Part shown: one piece after another, positions 7,830 through 15,415 of the stretch | Numbering within the stretch: position 1 is the first letter of the stretch | How the letters are laid out: the number at the start of each line of letters is the position of its first letter | Assembly: GCF_000022565.1 (NCBI RefSeq) | Contig: NC_012483.1 | Location: 1,426,001 to 1,490,000, forward strand | Direction: 5' to 3' | Source of the DNA: Acidobacterium capsulatum ATCC 51196 | GTDB taxonomy: Bacteria; Acidobacteriota; Terriglobia; Terriglobales; Acidobacteriaceae | Length of the DNA stretch: 64,000 bases | Notes under the pieces: model-generated | Told to the model about the DNA's origin: nothing | Seen by the model: only the letters and a program-made list of their open reading frames with translations | Database searches by the model: none | Made by a program: the position numbers and the translations under genes

Positions 7830-9802
7830 GGCAGCACCACCACAGCACGAAACATGCCTGCCTCCATGTGATACAGCAGATGGCAGTGATAAGCCCACCG
7901 GCCCGGGGTATCGGCACTGACCAGATAGGTCACGCGTTCGGCGGGCTTCACGATAATCGTATCTTTGAATGGTCTGTGCTCTCCCTGCCCGTTCTCCAGT
8001 TCGCTCCAGAGGCCATGCAGGTGGATGGGATGCTCCATCATGGTGTCGTTGATGAGTACAAACCGCACCCGTTCACCAAGCTTGAGAACAACAGGATTGT
8101 TGTTCGAGAACCTCTCACCATTGAATCCCCATATATATCGATTCATGTTACCCGTGAGGTGCAATTCAATCTCCCTCGTAGGAGGTCTGCCATCCACTCC
8201 TCGATAACGAGAGCGGAGATCGGCGTAGGTCAACACGCGCCGGCCATTGTGATTGAGTCCGTCTCCCGGCAAGTTCAAGCGTGACTCTACATGCGCTGCG
8301 ATGGTTGCAACCTCAGGCCCCAGATGCAGCTTGACCGGGTTGGAAGGTTCTAAACGTGATTCCAGCGAGCCTAATTCCGCTTCAGGAATGACGACTGCGG
8401 GTCTGGTATAGGGACCAGGCTGCGGGAATGGAGTTTTTCCGATTTCGCTATCGATCTGCATGCCCCGCATGCCCGCCATCGACATTTTCGCCGCCTTGCT
8501 GATCTGTTTCATCCGATTGCGGGCAGCCACCTCGGAGTCATTCATATTCATATTCATCTGCGAATGGCCGTCATCGCCTGTCTGCATGTCAGCGGTGGTC
8601 ATGCCATCAATGCCGTTCATGTTCGCCATCTTCATACCGGCCATGCTGCCCATTTTCATCCCCATATCGACCATAGTGCGCTTTGGTCGAGGGTCCATGG
8701 GCGGAACGGGCGCAGTCATGCCTATGCGTGGAGCCAGCGTGCCGCGCGCGTATCCGGTTCTGTCTTCTGACTGCGCAAAGATGGTGTAGGCTTTTTCATC
8801 AGTGGGCTCCACAATCACGTCATATCTCTCGGCCACGCCGATGCGAAATTCGTCAACGGGAACCGGCTCTACATCGTTGCCGTCTGCCTGCACCACGGTC
8901 ATCTTCAAACCTGGAATGCGGACATCGAAAAAGGTCATGGCCGAGCCGTTGATGAAACGCAGACGAACTTTTTCTCCGTGCGAGAAGAGCCCGGTCCAGT
9001 TCCAGCCGGGTGGGTTGCCGTTAAGCAGGTAGGTGTACGTCGCTGCGGAAATGTCGGAGATATCCTGGGTGCTCATATTCATCTTGGCCCATGCCAACCG
9101 CTCCGAAATAGTCTTTCCCAGACCCTTCTTTCGGGTTGCCGAGAAAAATCCAGGCACGGTGTGCCGATGATAGTTGTAGTAGTCGCTTTCCTCCTTGAGA
9201 TTGCTGAAAACTGTTTCAGGGTTCGTGTCCGTCCAATCGGAGAGAAAGATCACGTGTTCGCGGTCAGATTGAATGGGGTCTTCGCCCTGTGGATCGATGA
9301 TGAGCGGGCCGTTAACCCCTGACTGCTCCTGAAAACGCGTGTGGCTGTGGTACCAGGCGGTGCCATTCTGTTCAACCTTGAAGTGATAGTGAAAAGTCTC
9401 GCCGGGAGCAATACCGGGATAGCTCAGACCTGGCACTCCGTCCATATCAGCCGGAATGCGCAGCGAGTGCCAGTGAACGGATGTCGGCACTTTCAGTCGA
9501 TTGGTAACGTGAATCGACACCTCATCGCCTTCGCGCCAACGTAGTATCGGCCCAGGCACGGAACCGTTGACCGCCATCGCCGTCACCCGCTTGCCGGTAA
9601 AATTGACGGGTAGATAGTCAATGGTGAGATGAAAGTTCTTGCCCGAAAGCGTTTGGGGCATGTGCGGAGACGTTTCGCCAAACGCGGGCACACCACGCCA
9701 GCCGACGGCTGCCATGGCCGCTCCCGCCGTGACACCCTGTACGAAGCGGCGGCGGGTGATTGGGGGAAACGAGGGAGTTTCATCATTCTTGTGACGATGC
9801 AT
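7826..9802 (-). CDS. copA: CopA/PcoA-family multicopper oxidase
   Basis: This 658-aa periplasmic oxidase oxidises Cu(I) to less toxic Cu(II). The N-terminus has a twin-arginine signal (TRRRFVQG, about 17-24). All multicopper sites are visible: HWHS (110-113), WYHSHT (150-155), and near the C-terminus HPIHLHG and the type-1 site HCHLLYHMEAGM. Between domains 2 and 3 lies a methionine-rich stretch (about 385-455, with MGMKMGS and MNMNMN motifs) typical of copper-binding regions of CopA. It is the second gene of the leftward copper operon and is coupled to copB. Confidence 0.93.
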   Translation of the reverse strand: MHRHKNDETPSFPPITRRRFVQGVTAGAAMAAVGWRGVPAFGETSPHMPQTLSGKNFHLTIDYLPVNFTGKRVTAMAVNGSVPGPILRWREGDEVSIHVTNRLKVPTSVHWHSLRIPADMDGVPGLSYPGIAPGETFHYHFKVEQNGTAWYHSHTRFQEQSGVNGPLIIDPQGEDPIQSDREHVIFLSDWTDTNPETVFSNLKEESDYYNYHRHTVPGFFSATRKKGLGKTISERLAWAKMNMSTQDISDISAATYTYLLNGNPPGWNWTGLFSHGEKVRLRFINGSAMTFFDVRIPGLKMTVVQADGNDVEPVPVDEFRIGVAERYDVIVEPTDEKAYTIFAQSEDRTGYARGTLAPRIGMTAPVPPMDPRPKRTMVDMGMKMGSMAGMKMANMNGIDGMTTADMQTGDDGHSQMNMNMNDSEVAARNRMKQISKAAKMSMAGMRGMQIDSEIGKTPFPQPGPYTRPAVVIPEAELGSLESRLEPSNPVKLHLGPEVATIAAHVESRLNLPGDGLNHNGRRVLTYADLRSRYRGVDGRPPTREIELHLTGNMNRYIWGFNGERFSNNNPVVLKLGERVRFVLINDTMMEHPIHLHGLWSELENGQGEHRPFKDTIIVKPAERVTYLVSADTPGRWAYHCHLLYHMEAGMFRAVVVLP

Positions 9803-9991
9803 AGTTGCTCCTGAATCAGTTGGCGCTTATGGGAGTGCTCGTTCTGCGGAACGCATTGAGCGTGCGGCGGCGCGGAACAGCGCAAGTCGGGCAGGAGACA
9901 CTGCCGCGAGGAACAAGCTGGAAAGATGCGGCCAACGAAGAGGCTTTGCGCAAGCATTCCGGCTTTGCAGTGACGCGGCGGCGCCAGGCGA

Positions 9992-10384
9992 CTAGATTCG
10001 GAGAATTGTTACAAGGGGATCGTACGGCGGGTTGTAGGTACTACTTCGCCGGTGGGTGGCGAGTCGCGCGCATAGTGGCGGATTATGAGAGACCGGAAGA
10101 AGGTAGGTTTGCACCAGTAACTGCGTGGTCCCAGCAGCAGTGACAGCGGGTGGATTAGTGATGCATGCAGAGTCGTCTTTGCAGAGGAGGTCTTTGCAAA
10201 GGCTCATTGCAGGCGGAAGATACGCCGCTGTGCGAGCGGAGACGCTGTTTGAGGAATCGCTGCTGATTGCCACGGAAGGACTGGCAAAAGCCATGCTCTC
10301 GCAACGGGCGTCGCACGTAACCGTGAGCGCTTGCACGCTTACAATCACAGCCAACAAGATCCAGAATGCGGTCTTTCGCAGCAT
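9992..10384 (-). CDS. Small exported protein at the head of the copper operon
   Basis: This 130-aa protein of unknown function starts with a hydrophobic stretch (MLRKTAFWILLAVIVSVQAL), so it is probably exported or anchored. Four to five cysteines follow (CDARCE, LCKDLLCKDDSAC), then a Pro/Thr-rich tail. It lies 189 bp upstream of copA in the same direction. Small Cys- or Met-containing leader proteins at this place in copper operons are common, so a periplasmic copper role is a guess from position. The ATG at 10384 is preferred over the longer frame because it places the hydrophobic segment at the N-terminus. Confidence 0.5.
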   Translation of the reverse strand: MLRKTAFWILLAVIVSVQALTVTCDARCESMAFASPSVAISSDSSNSVSARTAAYLPPAMSLCKDLLCKDDSACITNPPAVTAAGTTQLLVQTYLLPVSHNPPLCARLATHRRSSTYNPPYDPLVTILRI

Positions 10385-10721
10385 AGAACGGATTATAAGC
10401 AATGCCGGTCGGGTGAGCAACCGATCAAAGGCGACAGGCAATTCCGAAATTAACTCAGGAGGCTCCATAATCACTCAAAAAGCTCCATAGATTTGCAGAC
10501 ACATACATTGGACCTACGATGCCGGTAGATCTGAATAGGTGCAGCGAGTCAACGCAACAGGAAGAGTACAACCTGCAGCATGCCTCGCGTTAACGAGGAG
10601 ACAATTCGCGTGAAGCGGCTACTACCATGTCAACCTCACCCCTTCTCTTCTTCTTTCAGCTTCGCCCATTTGCATGAAACGTAGTTGACGATTACTCGAC
10701 AACTTCTGAATAACTGAACGA

Positions 10722-10889
10722 CCCTCGACTTTAAGTCGAGGGGTTGATCGGGCGCATCGAATGAATTCGATGAACGCGCCCGATCTTAACAAAGCCGCCG
10801 ACTTTCAGTCGGCAGTCTCCTCTCCTTCGGAGACTTCGACCAACGTTCTTCGCCTGAAGCCGAGGGGTTTCCACCATCCCCGATGGGGA
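10722..10889. repeat. Cluster of five perfect hairpins, possible IS200/IS605 remnant
   Basis: Successive perfect inverted repeats are visible. First, 10-bp arms CCCTCGACTT at 10722-10742. Second, arms GATCGGGCGC (10746-10755 and 10776-10785) enclosing a nested ATCGAAT/ATTCGAT dyad (10756-10771). Third, GCCGACT/AGTCGGC (10797-10813). Fourth, GTCTCC/GGAGAC (10815-10834). Fifth, TCCCC/GGGGA (10877-10889). Read on the minus strand, the stretch GGAAACCCCTCGGCTTC followed by a CCTCGAC hairpin resembles the ends and guide-RNA region of IS200/IS605 elements as I remember them. No tnpA or tnpB is present. The mobile-element reading is inference. Confidence 0.5.
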
Positions 10890-10896
10890 CACTAAG

Positions 10897-10927
10897 TTTT
10901 TGGGCTCCGGGAATTGGAGCCCAAAAA
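10897..10927. terminator. Terminator-like perfect 12-bp hairpin
   Basis: Arms TTTTTGGGCTCC (10897-10908) and GGAGCCCAAAAA (10916-10927) pair perfectly around a 7-nt loop, giving a T-rich end in both directions. It could act as a bidirectional rho-independent terminator or close the hairpin cluster on its left. Confidence 0.5.
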
Positions 10928-11181
10928 TCAATTTCCTGAAACGGAACGGATCAAGCTCTCCAAAGCACCTTTCTGCGTCAGAATGCTTGATTTTCCTGTA
11001 ATGAATCTCTCGCTCCTGAAACTAACCCAATAGAACGCCCCTTCAGGGGGAGCGTCCTATAAACGTCGGCATATTGTTGCAACATCTATATTCAGGCTTC
11101 TCTGCGCATACCTTATCCCCTTGGACGACGGAATACGCGATAGTGGAACCCAAAACTCACAAAGTCTACCGGAGGACTCCT

Positions 11182-11640
11182 ATGAAACGTAAGTTATTGA
11201 TGCTCATTGTTGTTGCCGCGACCACTCTTGCCTTCAGCGGAATGGCAGTGGCTCAAAGCTCTATCGTCAAAGTCGAAAGCCAACACAACTTCAATCAGAC
11301 AATTTCCAAGCTCAAGTCCGCGACCAGCCAGAATGGCCTGATGGTGATGGGACATATCAACCAAGGGCATGTCCTTTCCATGACCGGCCTTCACATGAAT
11401 GGCGAGGCCTTCCTTGTAGGCAACCCCAACGTCGGCAAGAAACTCTTCAGTGTCGATCACGCTGTTGGGCTCTTCATCCCCGCACGTATTTTTGTGTATC
11501 AGGGAAAGAACGGGCGCACGTACGTCAGTTATGACAGGCCGTCAGCGGAGTTGGATCAATTCAACAATCCCAAGATCAGTATGATGGCGAAGATGCTCGA
11601 TAAGAAGCTCGATAGCATCGCACAATCCGCAACCCACTGA
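11182..11640 (+). CDS. Exported DUF302 protein
   Basis: This 152-aa protein has a clean signal peptide (1-24, ending AVAQ). The rest matches the DUF302 pattern: an N-terminal IVKVESQHNFNQTISKLKSA helix-strand, a central FLVGNPNVGKKLF segment, and LFIPARIFVYQ...TYVSYDRPS. The molecular role of DUF302 is not settled. A GGAGG box at 11171-11175 places the start at the ATG at 11182 rather than at an earlier frame start. It is followed after 47 bp by a membrane-protein gene in the same direction and is probably co-transcribed with it. Confidence 0.8.
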   Translation: MKRKLLMLIVVAATTLAFSGMAVAQSSIVKVESQHNFNQTISKLKSATSQNGLMVMGHINQGHVLSMTGLHMNGEAFLVGNPNVGKKLFSVDHAVGLFIPARIFVYQGKNGRTYVSYDRPSAELDQFNNPKISMMAKMLDKKLDSIAQSATH

Positions 11641-11687
11641 TCGACAAGCGTCTGGCTGACGCACCTACAGCAGAAAGCGAGGAGAAC

Positions 11688-12404
11688 ATGAGAAAAGGTT
11701 GGCCAACTCTTATTCTTGCGGGCATATCGCTGGCGCTGGCGTCAGTCGGACCGCTCATCTTTCCTATTGCCGAGTCGGGCACAAGCAGTCTGAGCGCCCT
11801 GGCACTGCACTGGATGGTCCCGGCGATCGTGCTGCTTGCCATTATCGCCATCGCAACGCGCAAGCGCCTGCCCCTAATCAGCCACTCCATCTTCTGGGGA
11901 GCACTCGCTGGGATGGTCGCCACCGTTGGCCTCGAATGCATTCGCATCTCCGGCTTCCACCTTGGATACATGCCCGGCAGTATGCCCAAACTCATTGGCG
12001 TCCTGCTCCTTGATCAATTCATGACCGGCCCCACCGTCCTGTCCAACATTGCCGGCTGGGCTTATCATTTCTGGAATGGCGCGTGTTTCGGGATTGTCTA
12101 TGTCCTCTTTCTCGGCACGCGTCGTCGCTGGCTGGCCATCCCGTACGCATTAGTCATCGGAACGATCTTTATGCTCAGCCCGGTAGTCCGCGCCATGGGC
12201 ATCGGCTATTTCGGTCTTCAGTTTTCCGTGGGCTTCCTGATAGTCGTTTATCTTGCCCACCTGGTCTTCGGTTCCATACTCGGATGGCTGTCTCGGCGAC
12301 TTCTTCAAGCCCAGCCCAGCGCGGTTTGGCAGGCTGCCCGTTTGATATTCAGAAAGACCAGCGACGAACAGCAGCCCTCGGAATATCCGCGAGCAACAAA
12401 ATGA
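11688..12404 (+). CDS. Polytopic membrane protein of unknown function
   Basis: This 238-aa protein has about seven hydrophobic segments and a basic C-terminal tail. I do not recognise a family. A conserved-looking stretch with polar residues inside the membrane (WAYHFWNGACFGIVY) could hold a function. The start ATG is preceded by GAGGAGAAC. The gene faces the anti-sigma gene (tail-to-tail, 38 bp apart). Co-direction with the DUF302 gene suggests one small operon. Confidence 0.6.
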   Translation: MRKGWPTLILAGISLALASVGPLIFPIAESGTSSLSALALHWMVPAIVLLAIIAIATRKRLPLISHSIFWGALAGMVATVGLECIRISGFHLGYMPGSMPKLIGVLLLDQFMTGPTVLSNIAGWAYHFWNGACFGIVYVLFLGTRRRWLAIPYALVIGTIFMLSPVVRAMGIGYFGLQFSVGFLIVVYLAHLVFGSILGWLSRRLLQAQPSAVWQAARLIFRKTSDEQQPSEYPRATK

Positions 12405-12442
12405 AGTCCCGCAATCGAAGCAGAAATGCCTTCGATTCCAGA

Positions 12443-12676
12443 TCACCGCCCGAAAATGCCGTCCATAATCCGGGTCCGCGCCTGGACGACTTCCAAATCG
12501 GACACAGCTGTGCTCGCATCTTTCACGGCTTTCCCCATTCCTCGCAACTGCCACGCAAACTCTGAGCAATGCTTGCAGATTGCAAGATGGATACGTAACC
12601 GCAACTTCTCTGCAAAGCTGGCGTTCACCGCCTCATCGCTCGCTATTTGTCGGACTACTTCGGCGCAGCTAAGCAT
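12443..12676 (-). CDS. Zinc-finger anti-sigma factor
   Basis: This 77-aa protein carries the H-x3-C-x2-C zinc anti-sigma signature at H30-C34-C37 (HLAICKHC), preceded by a helical N-terminus beginning MLSCAEVV. Such ZAS domains hold an ECF sigma factor inactive. It has no membrane segment, so it would be cytoplasmic. It begins 3 bp after the stop of the sigma gene at 12680, the usual sigma/anti-sigma order, which supports the call. Confidence 0.8.
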   Translation of the reverse strand: MLSCAEVVRQIASDEAVNASFAEKLRLRIHLAICKHCSEFAWQLRGMGKAVKDASTAVSDLEVVQARTRIMDGIFGR

Positions 12677-12679
12677 CCC

Positions 12680-13267
12680 TCATTCCTTTCTGAATCCCTT
12701 CCGCTCCAGACATTCCCGCAAATGGTGGCGAGCCCTAAAAAGAATCACACCAATGTTAGTGCTGCTCAAATCCATCTTCTTACAAATTTCTCGCGTGCTC
12801 ATTTCTTCAACCTCCCGCAGGTAGAAAACGATCCTCTGAGTATCCGGCAATTTTCCAAGACAATCCCGAATCGACTTCCCGGCTTCCATCCCATAAATCT
12901 CCCGCTCAATGTCGGCAGGTGGCCGGCGCCATCGTCCTCTCTGATCAAACCGTGACTCCACCACTTCGTCGATCGGGTCATTCTTTTCGATCTTGATCAC
13001 CTCCCGGAGATGCTCTTTCACCTTGTTGTAGAAAATGCTAAACAGATAAGTGCGGATATGTGCCCGCCCCTCAAAATTTGGCGCCGATTCAATGAGTCCA
13101 AGAAACGTGGATTGAGCGAGATCTTCGGCTGCTTCGAGGGAAAACCCCATACCGCGCGCAGCGCGCAAAAGCTGCGGCAGATAAGCGTCAACCACTGCTC
13201 GTACCGTATTGCGCTCGCGACTCTTCACGCATTCAAGGAATCCCGGCTCCGAAAAATTAAGATCCAT
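12680..13267 (-). CDS. ECF-type RNA polymerase sigma factor
   Basis: This 195-aa protein has sigma region 2 (about 25-95, with AEDLAQSTFLGLIESA and RTYLFSIFYNKVKEHLRE) and region 4 (about 135-190, with LPDTQRIVFYLREVEEMSTREICKKM and an HTH ending in FRARHHLRE). It pairs with the adjacent zinc anti-sigma factor. Its regulon cannot be read from this window; the DUF302/membrane-protein pair next door is one candidate. An exact 18-bp tandem duplication lies about 42 bp upstream of its ATG. Confidence 0.85.
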   Translation of the reverse strand: MDLNFSEPGFLECVKSRERNTVRAVVDAYLPQLLRAARGMGFSLEAAEDLAQSTFLGLIESAPNFEGRAHIRTYLFSIFYNKVKEHLREVIKIEKNDPIDEVVESRFDQRGRWRRPPADIEREIYGMEAGKSIRDCLGKLPDTQRIVFYLREVEEMSTREICKKMDLSSTNIGVILFRARHHLRECLERKGFRKE

Positions 13268-13944
13268 TCATTTGTCATCAAGCTTCACAGCCCGATGATC
13301 CCACTCCTCTCTATACCAGCCCTTGCCTCTATACCAGCCCTTGCCGGGGTTCTTTAGGCTTTGATATTAGCCGTCCTTCTCAATTTCGGTCTAGACCTCG
13401 AATTCTCAAAGAAGTGTAATCACCTGACGCACAGTGCGACAAGCCATTTCACCAGCTTTGCTGAACAGCATCTCTTTACAATCTGCGCGGATCATGGCTT
13501 TCTGCCCGTTTGGCCGGTAAAGTCGATCCCCTCCTGCAGAGCAGGAAAGACAAGTTCTGGATCGCTTTGTTGAATATTGATTCCCATGCGGGCTTTAGCA
13601 GCAGCGCTCTGTTTGTCGCACTGAATCAGTAAGCCTTCGCTGATTCCTTGCTTTTGCCTCCAGGTAATCAATCAAGTCTGAATAGTGGTCTAACGCAGCC
13701 TTCGGCTGATTCAGTCTTACGACATTCGTTTCCGGGCGAACTATAGGCTTCGCTCGGCTCCTTCTGTCAATCCCGCTTGTGCAGCTCCGCGCGACGCAGA
13801 CGTGCGCGCCGTGCTCGCTTCCGCGCCCCTTCGGGCTTCGGGGATGGACAGCGCCTCACTTCGCCTTTTTCGCAGCCATGAAACGAATGTCTTTTTTTGG
13901 CCCCATAGGGCCGAAAAGAGGCAAATCCACACTTGGAGCACATC
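13268..13944. other. Gap before the ArdC-ParB cassette
   Basis: About 680 bp without a clear gene. It contains the 18-bp tandem repeat (13309-13344) near the sigma gene. A weak leftward 59-codon frame from a TTG (13492-13671) has plausible residue use but no convincing ribosome site. The last 150 bp run up to the ArdC-like gene with a GGAG box at 13935. I see no strong promoter. Confidence 0.5.
13309..13344. repeat. Perfect 18-bp tandem duplication
   Basis: The unit CTCTATACCAGCCCTTGC occurs twice back-to-back without a mismatch (13309-13326 and 13327-13344). Read on the minus strand, each unit contains TATAGAG, so the duplication could double a promoter element of the sigma gene starting at 13267. 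Confidence 0.85.
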
Positions 13945-14925
13945 ATGGCAACCTCTACAGTCAACAGCACAGCCGCAACCGCCAACAATAGCGCAGCCCG
14001 CAGCCGCAACGAATCGCAGCGCAAGTATCGCAGTGATTCGCCCTACCAGCAGCGCACCACTCAGCGCGACAACCCCACGCAAATGCTCATCAAGCAGGCC
14101 GTGGACCACCTCATCCAGCAGCTTGAGGCAGGGAAAAGCGAATCCCTGACCGCGTACCTGAAGGCGATGGCACGGTTTCATAACTACAGTTTCGGCAATG
14201 TACTCTCCATTGCCCGCCAGAAACCCAACGCGACCCGCGTCGCAGGCATTCGCGCATGGAACGAACTGGGCCGGTTCGTGAAGAAAGGCGAGAAAGGCAT
14301 CCAGATTCTCGCTCCCGTGGTGGGCCATCGGCGGAAGAAGACCGAACCCGAGCAGGACGCGGAAACAGAAAACAACGTTAAGCCTCAACCTGTGTTGATC
14401 GGCTTTCGCGCCGTGTATGTGTTTGACGTAAGCCAGACCGAAGGCGTGGCGCTGCCGGAGTTTGACCACAACATCAGCGGCGAAGTGGGCGGCCACCGCG
14501 ACCGCCTGATGGATTTCCTCAACCAGCAGAACATCGCGCTGGAGTTCAACGAGAAGATCGCCCCAGCCCTTGGCGTGAGCTACGGCGGCAAGATCGCTCT
14601 TCTGCCCGGCCAGTCCAAGGCCGAGGAGTTCACCACGCTGGTGCATGAAACGGCGCACGAACTGTTACATAAAGCCGAGCGCCGCACCATGACTACCGCA
14701 ACCGTCCGCGAGACGGAAGCCGAAGCCGTGGCCTTTATCGTGGGTCAGGCCATCGGGCTGGAGATCGGCAACAGCACCGCCGACTACATCCAGCTTTACC
14801 ACGGCAACGCGGCGCTGTTGACCGAAAGCCTTGAAGTCATCCAGCGCACTTCCGCCGTGATTCTCGGCGCAATCCGGGAAGCGGCTCCGGCGACCGAAAG
14901 CGTGGCCGTCGCGGAGGTGGCCTGA
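13945..14925 (+). CDS. ArdC-like ssDNA-binding/zincin protein
   Basis: This 326-aa protein has a low-complexity Ser/Ala/Asn-rich N-terminus (1-45), then the ArdC-type single-strand DNA-binding domain (about 46-125, with FHNYSFGNVLSIARQKPNAT and GRFVKKGEKGIQIL) and a zinc-metallopeptidase-like domain with HETAH (234-238). Such proteins are typical of plasmids and conjugative elements, where ArdC counters restriction or protects incoming DNA. The ATG at 13945 is chosen because GGAG lies 6 nt upstream; a TTG four codons earlier is poorer. Its stop overlaps the next start (TGATG). Confidence 0.8.
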   Translation: MATSTVNSTAATANNSAARSRNESQRKYRSDSPYQQRTTQRDNPTQMLIKQAVDHLIQQLEAGKSESLTAYLKAMARFHNYSFGNVLSIARQKPNATRVAGIRAWNELGRFVKKGEKGIQILAPVVGHRRKKTEPEQDAETENNVKPQPVLIGFRAVYVFDVSQTEGVALPEFDHNISGEVGGHRDRLMDFLNQQNIALEFNEKIAPALGVSYGGKIALLPGQSKAEEFTTLVHETAHELLHKAERRTMTTATVRETEAEAVAFIVGQAIGLEIGNSTADYIQLYHGNAALLTESLEVIQRTSAVILGAIREAAPATESVAVAEVA

Positions 14926-15341
14926 TGCGCACCGTGGCGCTCATCCTCATGGAGGCCGGGAATCTTCCGCCCGGCTTCCATATCCACATCGACAACCCAC
15001 CGTGGATGCCGCTCGACATCGAGGATATCGGAGTTCCCGGCCCGCATGGTTTGGTTGCCATCTCTGTCGCGCACTACGGCCAGCAGAACGGCGACACGAT
15101 GCGCGACCCGGAGATGCTGTTTGAGTTGCGCCGCGCCGGACAGGATATGGAACTGTTTCCGTACCACTGGCGCAACGACTATCTCGGCATCGAGCAGTAT
15201 TCCAGCTTCCACGATGACGCGGGAAAGCTCTTTACGCTGCCAGCACTCAAACGGCGGCATGAGGAGTTTGCCTACATGTGGGACAACAACCTGCGCGCGC
15301 AAGGCTATTACGAAGCCTTCCAGCGCAGCCGCAGTCAATAG
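14925..15341 (+). CDS. Small protein of mobile-element cassette (DUF6908-like)
   Basis: This 138-aa soluble protein of unknown function has the features PPWMPLDIEDIG, SVAHYGQQNGD and MRDPEMLFE. These resemble a small family I associate with ArdC- and ParB-carrying mobile elements (possibly DUF6908); that name is from memory and should be checked. The start ATG overlaps the stop of the ArdC-like gene, so the two are coupled, and parB follows after 74 bp. Confidence 0.55.
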   Translation: MRTVALILMEAGNLPPGFHIHIDNPPWMPLDIEDIGVPGPHGLVAISVAHYGQQNGDTMRDPEMLFELRRAGQDMELFPYHWRNDYLGIEQYSSFHDDAGKLFTLPALKRRHEEFAYMWDNNLRAQGYYEAFQRSRSQ

Positions 15342-15415
15342 CCCGCTCAATCATGGGCGGGTGATTGCGCCCGCCCAAACCTTCCACTCGACAACCAGCA
15401 AAGGAGAAGATCGCA

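Larger units (their letters stand above)
10385..11181. other. Intergenic region between the copper operon and the DUF302 gene
   Basis: About 800 bp without a convincing gene. It must contain the leftward copper-operon promoter and the rightward promoter of the DUF302 gene; neither shows a strong consensus box by eye. The middle (10722-10927) is packed with hairpins, annotated separately. A 66-codon leftward frame over the hairpins is explained by their base composition. Confidence 0.6.

Noticed and set aside
7868-8284. Rightward 138-codon frame over copA
   Set aside because: Antisense to the multicopper oxidase copper sites.
10731-10931. Leftward 66-codon frame across the hairpin cluster
   Set aside because: It consists of the palindromes themselves; no ribosome site and no protein-like pattern.
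13492-13671. Leftward 59-codon frame from a TTG
   Set aside because: Plausible residues but no ribosome site and no family; noted only in the gap entry.
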